DNA of 64,000 nucleotides from Rotaria sp. Silwood1 (GCA_905250075.1 CAJNOP010000012.1:1488001-1552000); one strand, 5' to 3'. Positions 25,839 to 38,898 are shown, numbered from the stretch's first letter. The notes: generated from the letters alone by a model not told the origin. Program-made: numbers and translations.

Positions 25839-25943
25839 GAGTACTGTGGGACAGTCCCGAATCTCGAAAAATCCCGTTTGTCTCGTCCCGCTGGACAATT
25901 GGGATTGTCCCGATAATTTTTCGGGACTGTCCCGCAGTACTCT
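25839..25943. repeat. Foldback/MITE-like element, 105 bp
   Basis: AGAGTACTGTGGGACAGTCC (about 23 bp with the following CGA) is mirrored at the right end by GGACTGTCCCGCAGTACTCT, with one mismatch. The interior repeats TCCCG/CGGGA motifs. No target duplication was found, so the class is undetermined. Confidence 0.75.
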
Positions 25944-26937
25944 GTTGTAAACTGATTCTGTCGAGTTCAATAATTTATTCAAACAGTCTTTCTGACTGTA
26001 ATACATATGACTTGTCAACAAAGTGAGATAGTGCAGTAACACAACTTGAACATTTTTTAATGAAATTTCGTAACGAGATTGGCTTGCAGTGTCTTTTAGT
26101 CATTGATATTGGAGATTCTGGAAAAAACAAGACCATATATTAAAACAGATCTTGGTAAGCTCTATCAAAATGAACTGCTTTTATTTTTAATTTAATATGA
26201 TTTTGGTTTTGATTAGCCAAAAATATTTCACTACGGAACTTCAGTAGTACTTGAAAGTCGTGATATTTCTAAGGAGTCCATAGAGTAAAATTTTACGCGT
26301 TAATGGCTAAGGAAGGGATCTAGTGAAATTTTCATAATATATATTTAAAAATAGAAATTTTTTTCTATGTAGTTTCTCACGATGATTCTGAATATTAGGT
26401 TTGTTTTCGATAAAAGTCAACTTTTCACAATTCAAATCTAGTAATATCTCCTTTCTATGTTCTTTTGCACGGAAGTGATTCGTTTCTAAGACATATTGTC
26501 TTTTTACGAGAACGCTAAACATGCCCAAGGTTTGGTTTAGTAGTTTTATATCATCATATCACCCACCACAAAAAAATAGTCAAACAAGAAAATATTAACT
26601 AGCCCAGAAAGTATAGCTTATAGAAAACAGACCAGCTTCTTCAATCATAAGAAGAATATGACTTGTAATCAAAGGTTTCCTTACTTTTCCCAAGGGCAAA
26701 TCTTATGCGATAGTCTAGATGGTAGAACTTGATATGCCCTATCGACGGTAGCAATATCAGAGCGATTGATCGACATTTTAGTAACGAAACACAGAAAAAT
26801 CAGGAAAAAAGACTTTTTTAATGATATTTCCGAAGTCTTTATAGGATCGATGAAAAATTTTGAATTTTAACATGTTGAAGGACAATACATTATAGTTATA
26901 TAGTTAGACACACGAGAGGTCGAATGTCTGACAAATT

Positions 26938-27607
26938 GAAATGCGAAACAGAGAGCGAATCGAACCGACTTTTATTGGTTTGAGTTCGGTTCGGTTCGTT
27001 TTTGTGTTCAAAACGTCGGTTCGGTTCGAGTATATTTTCAAAAAACCAGTCCCCGTTCGGTTCGGTTCGGTTTACCCCACATTTCATATCACAACAAGAA
27101 AAGCTTCTAAATTACACTGCGCCTATACATCACGATTGTATCGTAAGATCACTCGTCCAATGTAAAAATATTGACTCATCTTGGACTACATCAAACATTT
27201 CAGTCTCTATTCAACTCCTTTAAATTTATCCTTTTATAGGAATAAAATGTTATTACCAATTAGGCGAGCATCCGTCTGCTCTTTGGAGCAGAGAACAATC
27301 AGAGAAAAAGAAAAATGAATTAAAATATTCCGCTGTGTACAAATGCTCGATCGTCATGGATGCATTATATGCTATTATTATGAATCATAACAATGAATGA
27401 CACATCAGAGAACGAAGAATCGTATAGAGATTAAATTAACTATGTGAAACAATCGGTCAAAGGTCGCTTGAACATTTTCAACAACATACGTTTTTACAAA
27501 AGAGGTGACAGGTCAATTAATATTGGTTCGGTTAAGTTCGACATCATTTTTCAAGAAACAGTTCGAGTTTGGTTCGGTTCGTTTTCGCTCTCTGATGCGA
27601 AATTCAC
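26938..27607. repeat. GGTTCG-rich repeat with inverted ends
   Basis: Runs of GGTTCG occur at about 26985-27072 and 27525-27582. The left end (GAAATGCGAAACAGAGAGCG) is approximately the reverse complement of the right end (CGCTCTCTGATGCGAAATTC). This suggests one decayed transposable element of about 670 bp, or two related copies facing each other. No transposase frame was seen. Confidence 0.55.
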
Positions 27608-29347
27608 TTTTACCAAAAAAGATTGTCTGACAATAGGTTGAAAAATTAAAAAAATCACTATTAAAAAATATAGCAGTCCATTAGTATTTTGATTTTTTGT
27701 TTAGGAAAAAATGATCACTTTGAGTTGGAAATTTCCGAGAATACTAAACTCACTATTCTCTATAACATGTCAAGGAAAACAGTAAATTCTGAAATGGAAC
27801 TTCATCTTCAATGTCTGCATCTCTCAGACACGTACTCTTAATAAATATTAAACTCTATTGTATTCATTTTAATTAAGAATAAAATTATTAAGTAAAATAA
27901 AATTTATTTTATCTTATGTCAAAAGAAAAAATCAAGTTGAATTCAATTTTCATCTTAATTTAACATAGAAAGAAGCATAATCATTTTTAATATTAAAGAA
28001 ATCAAGAAAATTTCAAGAAATTAATCGATCATATATAAAAGCAAGTAAAAAGATTAGGAAACTATCTTAGAGTGTCTAAAGTACGAACTAGGATGACTTT
28101 GAAAGAGCATATACAAAATTTAAAAATGCAGTGTTTCTAATCAGACTAAAGCATGAATGAAAGTAAACGTTGTCTGCATCTTTAAATAGTCGATTCTAGC
28201 TTTTGTCTACATGTGAGTCTCTTGTGTTGGAGAGTTTTCCAAGAGATGCGTGCTATACATTTAGAACGGTCAGCACGTATTCAGTGCGTGTACTACTCGT
28301 GGGCTGAGGTGTACTGATGTGCCGTACCTAACAACATGGAGCACTTTCACTATGTGTATTGTATACGAGCGCCATCTGCTGTTTAGCTTGAAATATTAGT
28401 CTGCATGTAAAATTTTTCGAATAATTTAGTATCAGAATGTACTCGCTATATCTGCAATGTTTCGTTTGATTGAATTTTCTCAGGCAAATATACTCGAATC
28501 ATACATTAGGGAACAAATCGACAAAGTTCTACCAATCGAGGCGAGTATATCATGCATCGAATATAGAAGAATCTTGATTGCTCTTGCTCTAAACCAGAGC
28601 TATTTGTTTGGTTAACTCAGAAAAATTATATCACTTTGTTATCTTATACTGTAGTATTGCTCAATACTGTCTTGCACTTGTTCGTTCGTGTCTCGACAAT
28701 CAAAGTATTACTTTTGGATTACTCAAAAAGACAACAGGATATCGAAAGAAGTATTCACGACAGCCGCTTTCGACACAGAAATATCTATACATAAATTATC
28801 ATGTGTAGGAGAGAAAAATGTTTTGACTTGTTGTTTTCTTTACATATAGGTAGACTGCAGTATCGTTATTTCAATGGATATCTTTGTTGCTTGATGCATG
28901 CAAGTATGCAGGCAAGATTAATAGTTGTGATTATTTAGAAATTAGTCACGATTCTCTATGGTTATAATGAATAGATAAAGACTGCAGTATAACTCAAGGA
29001 TAAATAAATATCCCTACAAAACATACTATATATTTGAGCGTCTCTCTCTATTTAGAGAATAAACCATAAGTGTAAAAAGATTGATTGATTTATTTTTAGT
29101 ATTTGTTTTTTTTATCTCCAAAGCATATGAAGGACCCATTGTAATGTAAGCCCATAGCAGTTATGGTCGAATGATCATCGTCAAGAAAAAGAAGGAGAAA
29201 GAGAGGAATATATTCTACAGGTTTCTATCTTGCGCCCATTAAGGATATAGAAGGTAAGAAAATATTTAATTAATCATTTAAATCTATATTCGTAGTTCAG
29301 CCGCCATACGCATTAATTTATACAGAATCTAAGATCATTATCAGACG

Positions 29348-29572
29348 ATGAGTTACACCACAAAACTAGTTTGTCTCCTGTTTATCATTACCGTATTGAT
29401 CACATACAGTACAGTATGGACAATGGCAAACGAGTTCAAGGACGCGTTTGACGATATGAAGCTCAAGTTCAGTCTGCGTGAATTAAAACGAATATTGATT
29501 GAAAAAGATTTGTCTGCTTCATTTTCAACAACAATAGATAGATCGTTAGAGTCAAAATGTACTGAACAATGA
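29348..29572 (+). CDS. Possible small secreted peptide, 74 aa
   Basis: Not a family I recognise. Residues 1-26 look like a signal peptide (hydrophobic core VCLLFIITVLITY), followed by a charged helical stretch (EFKDAFDDMKLKFSLRELKR) and a Ser/Thr-rich end with one Cys. The frame is intronless. Its codons use more G/C at third positions (CTC, CTG, ACG, GCG) than neighbouring genes, which is odd and argues either for a different origin or against coding. It sits alone in gene-poor DNA next to the 93 bp tandem array. A secreted effector or neuropeptide precursor is possible, but no dibasic cleavage ladder is visible. Confidence 0.42.
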   Translation: MSYTTKLVCLLFIITVLITYSTVWTMANEFKDAFDDMKLKFSLRELKRILIEKDLSASFSTTIDRSLESKCTEQ

Positions 29573-30049
29573 TGAGCAACATAGATGAATTGAACATTAA
29601 TTAATATCGTTCATGTGCCAAGCACTTTTCATCTTGTTTCACATTGCATACCAATGTTTCATAGTGGCCGAAATTTTGAATATAACCATTGTTTATCATG
29701 TTCTCGTTTTACAAGTTATTTGACCAAACTTTTAGACTTAAACCTTGTTTTGAATCTAACTAAATATCTGAACAACAGCTTGCTATTAGAATACTATTTC
29801 TACGAACAATTTAATTTGATCATAACTTTCGATTTCAATTCGATAGAATAATAATATATAAACAGCATCTTGATGTCAATCGTTCATCTGTTGGATGCAT
29901 TTTACTCTTGTCATGCTAGCTGTGCTTTTAGTCCGTGCGGGTTGTATATTTGTATGGGATATTCCTGTAAATGACTCATTTGTCTAATGACCATCGTGCA
30001 CTTAATATGTTATGAGCTTGGATTATTTTATCTGTCAAGTATTTGAATA

Positions 30050-31040
30050 AATGCATGGTATAAGTAGTTCATTTGGTGTATCATCACTGAACATCTTTAT
30101 TCAAAACATTATATTTAAAGGAAGTGAAGTATATGAACAGAAGTATGATATGAATCATTTATTTTTTATGTGATTTGAAATTAATGTATTATGCCAAACT
30201 GTTGATTGATATAAATCAATTATGAGAATGATACTTTCATTTAGACTATACATAAATCGTACTACTGACGTGCATATCATGCATTATAAACATTTATTTT
30301 GGAATGATGAATGCATTTGAAAAACATCTTTGTATGCAAGATTCATCTACCGTAAAGTCTCAGATATATCATTATTTTTCAAGAACGATATGAACTGAAC
30401 AAATTACTTGAATGAAATTTTGAGATAACTAATTCGCTTTCCATGATACTATTGAGCGTAACTCTAGTTTCGAATAATTCATGTTACGTGAACATGGCAT
30501 CTGGATAACAGAGAATCTTGCACATTATACATTTATCTAGTCATTTATAGATAAACCGTATGTCATCTGAGTATCGTGTTCAATGTTTAGTACTTGAATA
30601 AACACGTAGTTTAAATTCAATTACTATATGCTTCATAGTCTTATTGCGGATTTCCAAGATTTTTTCAAATTAAACAACGTATTTGAATATCAGCTTCGTA
30701 CCAATGATTCATTTGTTATGTCATATTTCAATCTACTAAAAGCTGATGATCATGCTTCATTCGAGCGAGGTATTCATATGGAGTCCTTGTTGTTTGGACT
30801 ATTCAAATAAACAACGATCTTCGCTCACTTTGACTGGCACATACTAATGATTGCTTGTTCTTCTAAAACCCAGAAATAGCTGTAATATAGTGTTACCACA
30901 AAATACGCAATCGACGCCTGAACTATAAATATAAACGCAGTGGTTCATAAACCATCAAATATTAGAACGAAAGTATGGTTTCAGCTAATCAATATCTATG
31001 TGTTTCTAGACTTGATTACTCACTACAGATATTCAGTTTC
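30050..31040. repeat. Degenerate outer part of the 93 bp tandem array
   Basis: Fragments such as GAATATCAGCTTCGTACCAA (about 30686) and GAAGTATGATATGAATCATT (about 30140) recall the array unit but with many changes. This looks like older, diverged copies at the left flank. The limits are uncertain. Confidence 0.4.
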
Positions 31041-32530
31041 TTATAATAAAGACATGCGAACTAACACTTCTGCGATGAACTGTTTTTTTCTGATGTAATT
31101 TGTAACCACCTCAAGAACATAAAAACGTTAAGGATAACTTGAAAACAATATATGAAGTCACTCCTTGTGAAGATTAATCATCTATCATCCGATTATAATT
31201 TATATCATTAACGGTCAACATTGACGAATTCAAGAAATGATAATTGAATAGAAGCTTGATAATAACTATTACTTTGTTTCATGATCACAAAACATCTTAT
31301 GAATCCTCAAACGCTGATGAGAAGTGAACAAAATATTTGAATAGAAGTTTTATATGAAGTGTTCGTTTGTTTGACGGTCGATAAGCAATTGATGAGCCAT
31401 GAATCTCTGATGCGAAGTGGGCTATATATTCGAAGAGAAGCTTTATACGAACTGTTTTTTTTGTTTGTTGATTAGTAAACATCTTATGAATCTTGAATAG
31501 CTGATGCAAGTCGAGCAAAATATTCGAATAGATACTTCGTATGAACTTTTCGTTTGTTTCATGATCGCTGAACACCTAATGAGCCTGCAATCTCTGATAT
31601 GAAATGAGCTAAGTATTTGAATACTAGCTTCCTACGAACTGTTCGTTTGTTTGCTGGTCGATAAAAATCTAAAGAATCTTCAGTCTTTAACGAAAAGCGA
31701 GCTCTATATTCGAATAAAAATTTAATTCAAGCCATGTGTTTGCTTCATGATCGATGAACATTTGATAAACGTGCAATCTCAAATGTCAAGCAAACTTAGT
31801 ACTCGAATAGAAACTTATTAAGAAATGTTCGTTTCCTTCTCGATCTATGAACGTCTACTGAGCCTTCAATCTCGGATGCGAAGCGTGATACATATGCGAA
31901 AAAAAGCTTTTTATGCATTGTTTTTTTGTTTTATGATCGGTGAATATCTGATGAGTTTTTAATCTCTAATACGAAGCGATCTATATATTCGAATAGAAGC
32001 TTAGTAAGAACTATTATTTTGTTTCATGATCATAAACGATCTCATGAATCTCTCAACTATAATTTGAAGCTAACAAAATACTCGAATAGAATCTTCTTAT
32101 AAATTTTTTGTTTGTTTCATAATCAATGAACATCAAATGAACCTTCAATCTTTGATGCACAGTGAGCTTAATATTTGAATAGAAGTATGGTAAAAATTGT
32201 TCGTTTGTTTGATGATCGATGAAAATCTAAGAAAGCTTTCATCTCTAATACAAAGTGAGCTACACATTCAAATAGAAGATTGGTAAGAATTGCTTATTTA
32301 TTTCATGATCAGTAAACATCAAATGAATATTGAATCTCTGATACGAATCGAGCTACATATTTGAATAGAAGGTTCTTACGAACTGTTCATTTCTTTTATG
32401 ATTGATGAAGATTTGATGAGCTTTCAGTCACTGATGCGAAGCAAGCTAAGTATTTTGAATATAAACTTTATATGAACTGTTCGTTTCTTTTATGATCAGT
32501 GAACATCTTGTGAGTCTTCAACTCCTCATT
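31040..32530. repeat. Diverged tandem array, unit about 93 bp
   Basis: About 14-16 imperfect units. The landmark GTTCGTTTGTTT-like motif recurs near 31361, 31454, 31547, 31641, 31735, 31827, 31918, 32012, 32104, 32197, 32291, 32384 and 32477, giving spacings of 91-94 bp. Each unit also carries ATTCGAATAGAAGCTT-like, TGATCGATGAACATCTGATG-like and CAATCTCTGATGCGAAG-like segments in the same order. The period of 31 codons keeps reading frames aligned between units, so minus-strand translations repeat a 31-residue pattern (HKMFTDHKTNEQF-like). Units have drifted and several frames contain stops. It is most simply a satellite; a decayed repeat protein is an alternative. Confidence 0.85.
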
Positions 32531-33970
32531 TAAAGGCATCAACTTACTGACTAAAGAGTTTGTTGAGTCCGTTCGATTTTGGCTTAATATTGACTTATAT
32601 TCAAGGCTAAGTATTGCTAGATCAAAAATAGAGCAATATGCGAACAGAATAATCAAGACCCTAGGTACGTCGAGTTGTTATCAGTAACTAGATAGCAAGT
32701 CGTTCGCAGAAAATTAGATAGATGTTTTATTTTGAAATCGCTCTATTATTTTCTTTTACAGGCCACATTGATCTGGCATTGGTATGGAAACCGATACGAA
32801 GAAGCAAATTTTCATCAATTAACTTGTTTTTTCAAATGATTAATATTTTTTTTTGGTACTTACCTTTGTTTCTCACTTCAAATAAATATTCTATTTAGCA
32901 TAAATCTTGATCATGATTTTTAATGTCGAAAGAAAACCAAAATATTTGTGTTTTTCAATGAAATATTTGCTCAAATTAGACTAAGCACATCTAATAGAGT
33001 TATCTGTTATTCTCTGAAGTATTTCGATATGTCGTGTTCAATATATACGGCATGCATCTGCTTGTAAATGGACATCAAATTATGTTTTGATATGTTTTCG
33101 TTGAAAATCAGATTAAAAGAACTCATTTTCACGACATCAATCTTTGTTAATGAACATTATTGATGCTGATTTATTCTAGCTTGATTAAGTGAAAATAAAG
33201 AAATATTTATTGTTAGAGAGTAGACATATATACATCATTCATTTTTCAGAATCTAAGAATTTATTTATGCTATCTATAATTGTTTTCTAATAATATATAT
33301 TTTCTCTATTCCCATTCTTCATTTTCAAGCTCCAATAAAGATAAATAAATAAATGTCGTGAACATACATTGATTGAAAGTCTTTTCACAAGTGTTTTCAA
33401 ATTCTTCAAACTTAATTAATTTTTTTTCTAAAATAAACTCTATAATCATATTTTTATTATGTACGAAAACGGTTTTATCTGAGAAACATTAAATTATCCC
33501 CAGTATTCACATAGACGACATCACTATATCATTAATCGTTTGTTTACTGACAACGCATATATGTGTCACGGAGCATGACCATTGTATGAAACTAACACAA
33601 TCGCTTACAATGCATATTTTTTTAATATATATTCGCATAAAAAAAAACAAACGTCAAATAATAGGAACTTATTATGTCATCCTTTTGTTATACTACACAC
33701 TACAGTCGAATTATAAGCAGTTATAACGACCTTTCTGAAAAATTGTTCTTCTTTTTTAAGTCGTTAATCAAAAGGTGAACGTTTCAGAAAGACTATTTCT
33801 TTTCGATTTTCTTTTTTGTTTTATTGTACTATGTTTGATTTTCACCTCACAAGAAAAGGCAACGGTATTCAAGTAGTTAAAAAGGATAAAAGACAAATTT
33901 TATCTACCTGATTATTAACAGTATTAGTAAAATTTTATGTTTAACAACAAGGTTCACCGTTTTTATTGTA
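32531..33970. other. Intergenic region, 1.4 kb
   Basis: AT-rich DNA between the tandem array and the long-arm foldback element. No gene, tRNA or clear repeat was seen. Confidence 0.5.
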
Positions 33971-35336
33971 GAGTTGGTGTCCCTAATTCCGCCACAAAAA
34001 AAATAGATCTCAGTATTTCCTTTATAATTCAGCTTCCCAACGTCTTAGAAAGCTGAACTTTTTTTCCGAAATGCAGCAAACATTTCTGCATCGATCCATG
34101 TGACACTCATTGAAAAATAATCAGTCATGCGTTTATGATAATCGTTTCAATACGAGCACCTCAAAACTTCTTTCTTTCCTGTGTGTTTTTAATTTTGCCA
34201 TGCAATGTAATTTTTGTTTCTAATTTCGCCATTCCAGCAGATTTATACAGAATCTCTCGAAAAAAAGTGATTTAGTATGAAAAACATATTTTAATTGAGA
34301 TAAAAAATATTTCGTTCGATTCGTCTTGTCAAGACGCGTTGACTCGTCCTGTTTTTAGATGAATTAGTGATAAGTTTCAGATCTTTTTGTTTCATACCAA
34401 GAAAAAAATGAGCGTGGCGGAATAAAATCCTATTTTTAATTTCGTCACTCCATGCAATATTTTTTCCTAATTTCGCCGCCCAAACAAAAACTGCATGATC
34501 GATTAGAAAAGCGTTCTCACTGCTGTCATTAGTGATTCACGCTTACAATTTTCACAACAATGCGTAGCAATGAGTATAAGCTATTCAACTCTTTAATATT
34601 CGTCATATAATGCATTTATTTTGAAACCTATATGCAATTCTCGAATGTTTTATGTTATTTCAATCACGTATAAGGGTTTTGATAATAGATGATTGAAATT
34701 CCATAGTTTATTGTTAAATAAATGCATTATATGACGAATATTAAAGAGTTGAATAGCTTATACTCATTGCTACGCATTGCTGTGAAAACTGTAAGCGTGA
34801 ATCACTAATGACAGCAGTGAGAACGTTTTTCTAATCGATCATGCAGTTTTTTGCTTTGGTAGCGAAATTAAAAAAAGGATTTCATTCCGCCACGCTCATT
34901 TTTTTCTTTGTATGAAACAAAAGATCAGAAACTTGTCACTAATTTATCTAAAAACAGGACAAGCCAACGCGTCTTGTCAAGACGAATCGAACCATATATT
35001 TTTTATCTTTATTAGAATATGTCTTCCTCACTATATCACTTTTTTTCGAGAGATTCTGTATAAATCTGCTGGAATGGCGAAATTAGAAACAAAAATTACA
35101 TTGCATGGCAAAATTAAAAACACACAGGAAAGAAAGAAGTTTTGAGGTGCTCGTATTGAAACGATTATCATAAACGTATGACTGATTATTTTTCAATGAG
35201 TGTCACATGGATCGATGCAGAAATGTTTGCTGAATTCCCGAAAAAAAAAATCAGCTTTCTAAGATGTTAGGAAGCTGAGATATAAAGGAAACACTGAGGT
35301 TTATCTTTTTTGTGGCGGAATTAGGAATACCGGCTC
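33971..35336. mobile_element. Foldback transposon with 620-650 bp inverted arms
   Basis: The left arm (33971-34620) and right arm (34717-35336) are reverse complements at roughly 90-95 per cent, separated by a 96 bp loop. The ends read GAGTTGGTGTCCCTAATTCC and, in reverse complement, GAGCCGGTATTCCTAATTCC. Both are flanked by TA (33969-33970 and 35337-35338), consistent with a TA target duplication. Arms contain recurring TAATTTCGCCA / AATTCCGCCAC motifs. No transposase frame is present, so it is non-autonomous. TA duplication fits Tc1/mariner-type mobilisation, but the ends are not a standard mariner terminus, so the superfamily is open. Confidence 0.88.
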
Positions 35337-36727
35337 TATATTGTTCTGCTACATCCTGTCCCATTAGCTAGATAGGCTTCTACATAAAGTTGAAAGTTTT
35401 CTGTTTGGATTTCATACTCCTTACTTGATCACATTTCTCATGAATAAGTCTTATGTTAAATAATGATGGAATACTTTTATCTTTCAAAAATACGTCTAAA
35501 TTCACTTTCTAACGAATACGAATCAATCTTCGAAAGCCATTTAATGTTTTCTTCTGATGGCATCTGACTTAACCATATACAAGCAAACGATTATAAAAAT
35601 CATTGATAATAAAAAAAAAACTCATCGGTAAAAATATGTTTTTCATCTAACGGATTGAATTGAAGAGCTGATTTACTATTAACTAATGATACAGTATCGA
35701 TCTACTAGTTAAACGCAAAAAAATGAATTAAGATCAAAACTTCTCGTATATCAAATATAACTATTTACATCTTCACCATGATTAAAATAGGTATCATCAG
35801 TCATATTTATTGATTTTGATATTGTTGTTGTATGAAAATCAGTTATTAAACAATGATCAATTGTCAATATACATTTGATAGACAAATCAACTTTTTTTTT
35901 TTTTGTAGAAAAACCATCTTCATCTTTAGAATAAAGAATATTGATTTTTTTAAACAATACTATGTTATTGATAATAAGCATGCTGTATTCGATTTGTTAT
36001 TCGATCTCTACTACAACCAAAATAACTAATATTTCTCATTTACATATTCTCATCTATTTTTCTGTTTTCGAATAATAAAAAAAAAATTGATTATCTAAGA
36101 TGAAGACATAACGTTCACTAGCAACGTATTTTTTTTTATTTGTCTATAATCTTAAGCAATTAGCTCAAATTCAGATAATGATTTTGATAATCAATGGAGT
36201 TTTCCATCTAATGTATTCGATTCTAAGTGATCTATGACGACAACGTTTCCATAAAATCAGACACAGCAGTTTTCAGATTTTAGATGATTATTTTTTAACA
36301 ATACCATTTTAAAGAGCATCAAATAAGCAGTTACTACATTTTCTATATCTTCCCTTAAAAAGTTCAAAGCAACACAAAAACCTTTAAAAAAAAGCGAAAT
36401 TTATCAAAAACGTTCTTTGTCGATTTATTTCATACTTCTAACATTCTAAAGGAAGATATTGCTTGAGACTATAGAAAAATAAAGGATACATTGCTGTTAA
36501 CCTTTTTTCTTTCAGTATCTTATGTAAAATAAATTATCAACGATTACTAACGATCTCTATCGTATATATTAAATTATCCAATTGTATATTAGACAGACGA
36601 CCTGTTTGTTTTGTTTATTTTTCATGTCTGTTTTTTGTTCCATGATAATGTTTATGATAGTAATCATCAGAGAATTTCATTTTATTCTAGATTTCATTTG
36701 AAACTTTTTCTCAGTTTATACTTTTCT
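35337..36727. other. Intergenic region upstream of CCAR1
   Basis: About 1.4 kb. It holds a possible orphan exon on the minus strand (35751-35981). The right end carries the CCAR1 promoter, and a 3' splice site at about 36690 (TTTATTCTAG) suggests a 5' UTR intron. The rest is AT-rich. Confidence 0.45.
35751..35981 (-). pseudogene. Possible orphan exon or gene remnant
   Basis: A 76-codon frame reads like the local coding style over its last 55 codons. Candidate splice sites bound it: TTCTAAAG before DEDGF and a donor after HGED. A run of lysines (KKKK) follows STK. No partner exons and no known domain were found, so this may be a relic exon, a short gene or chance. Confidence 0.22.
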
Positions 36728-38863
36728 ATGGCATTCAAAGGAACTTGGCATCGTGGTGATGGTGGTGGTGGTGGTGGTGGTGGTGCTTCTGGTGATCGTC
36801 GTTATACATCATCAACAGATTCATTTTCATCATTTGTTTTACCTCCACAAGGTGTACCTGGAAATCAAATGAGTTTAGCACAAATGAATTATCAAACAAA
36901 TCCTAATGCAATGTATTCGGTAATGAATACAGTAAGAAAGAAAAATAAATTAAATTGTATTTGATTAATATCTATTTATGGTTTTTCAAGGGTTCATCAA
37001 TGATGCAATCAGCTAATTATTCATCGGCAACAAAAAGTTTACCATATACCGGTACTGTATCAAATGTGTATCGAGATTTTGGTGTTATTGATAATGAAAT
37101 TTCATTTAAATTCAAGTAAAAAGTTTTTATTTATTTTTTTCTGAAATAATTGGTTCTATAAATTCAAATTTCAGTGCGGTATCTGGTCCATTACCACGTG
37201 TTGGTGATCGTGTTGTTTGTCAAATGAAACCAGCTGAAGGTTTTGGTACTCAAACACCTTATAAATATTATGGATTCGATGTTCGATCAGTGCAAACACC
37301 AACTGATACACGACGACCTTGTAATAAAAATTAAATTATTTAATTTAATGTTTTGTCATTTTTCTTTTTACAATTTAGCACGACCAACAGGAGGACCACA
37401 ACAAATGTCACGTAATACTGATTCATATATAAATCGTAATCAAAATCGAAATCAATCATCAAATATTAAACGACCATTACCAACTAATAATAATAATATT
37501 GATCATCATCATCAATATAATAATAATAATCAAAATCGTGATCGACATGGACCGATAAATAATAGTTCAATTAATGATCGACGTCGTTCAAGTCCAATAA
37601 GACGTAGTCGTTCACGTACAAATAAAATGATGACACCTAAACGTAGTTCTCGTGCACCACCACCAAAATATACTTGTACATTACCAAAAGCATCACTTGA
37701 TTGGTAAAATTATTTTTTTAATTATAAATAAACTTTATGTAAAAAAAAAAAAAAAACTAATTTTGTTTTTAGTTCGGAATTAAATGTTACTCAAATACGT
37801 TCACGTTATACACGTTTACATATTCCATCGGATTTTTATCATACATCTTATACATGGCATCAATCAATACCACTTGATCATCCATTAAAATTTATAACAC
37901 CATGTTCATTTCATATATTTAATAAAAATGTTCCACGTTTATTTAATGATAATGTATCAATTATTGATCCACCTGATGTAGATTATACATGGAATGTTCG
38001 AGTATGTTTTTTTTTTTATTGAATTGAACGAGTACTAAGAAATCTTAAATTGATACTAATTTTCAAATCTATATGTCAGTGTTATTATAAATTTGAATTG
38101 TATCTTTCCAAAAATAATTAAGAAATCAGAAGTTTACTATCTTGACATCGAAACGAAATATATCGAAAATTTCAACAAACGAAAGATTCTTTAGTTTTGG
38201 TATGAGAAAAGTTTTCAATATTTTTCTATTTTCAACCAACAGAATAATGACCATAAGAGTATATCATTGGGCGAAACAAATAGTCGCTGTCATCATAACA
38301 GAAAAAAAATTAATATGAGTAAAATGACGTTTCTCATTTTTTATCTTTGACATCTGCCTTTTTTCTATTGACAGTTTTCAATTATGCATAGAAAGTAAAT
38401 CATTTATTTTTGCTATATCAAAAATTTAGTAATAAATTGAGATTTATCACAATTTTATTGAAGATTTTCAATTTTGTTTTCTAAAACTGATATCTTTAAG
38501 GTAATGTTAATGTCATCACCAGATATCCAAACATTAATATCTCGTTCATGTTTAATTAATAATGAAAATGAAAAACCATTAACAATTAATCCAGATGATT
38601 TAGAACATCCAACAAAATTAATTAAATTTCTTGTTGGTGTTCGTTATCAAAATGAATATTTTCCATTAGGTGGTCCATGGTCACCATCACTTGATGGTTC
38701 AAATCCTGAAAATGATCCTCAAGTATTAATACGTACAGCTATTCGTTGTGTTCAAGCACAAACTGGTATTGATCTAAGCAAATGTATACAATGGTATGTA
38801 GATAGTTAAAGAAGATTTTAAATATTTATATATAATCAATGTTTCTTTTTTTGTATCTTATTC

Positions 38864-38898
<35 letters not shown>

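Larger units (their letters stand above)
20056..29347. other. Gene-poor region, about 9.3 kb
   Basis: The first bases are the promoter side of the galactosyltransferase gene. The rest is AT-rich with only short frames in unlikely composition, and I recognise no exon on either strand. Identifiable items are a foldback at 25839-25943 and GGTTCG-rich DNA bounded by inverted repeats at 26938-27607. It may contain old transposon remains too diverged to see by eye. Confidence 0.5.

Noticed and set aside
25773-26042. 89-codon minus-strand frame
   Set aside because: Runs through the foldback element at 25839-25943, so it is a chance frame.
26896-27223. Arg/Phe/Pro-rich frames on both strands
   Set aside because: They come from the GGTTCG repeats and lack coding features.
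31297-31575. 92-codon minus-strand frame as a gene
   Set aside because: It is the in-register translation of three satellite units; the consensus unit has stops in other frames and no start or splice context was found.
31040-32530. CRISPR array
   Set aside because: Units are contiguous and diverged along their whole length, with no identical repeats separated by unique spacers, and the DNA is eukaryotic.
36611-36727. N-terminal extension of CCAR1 to an upstream ATG
   Set aside because: The extension is Phe/His-rich and crosses a likely 3' splice site near 36690; the family-like N-terminus begins at ATG 36728.
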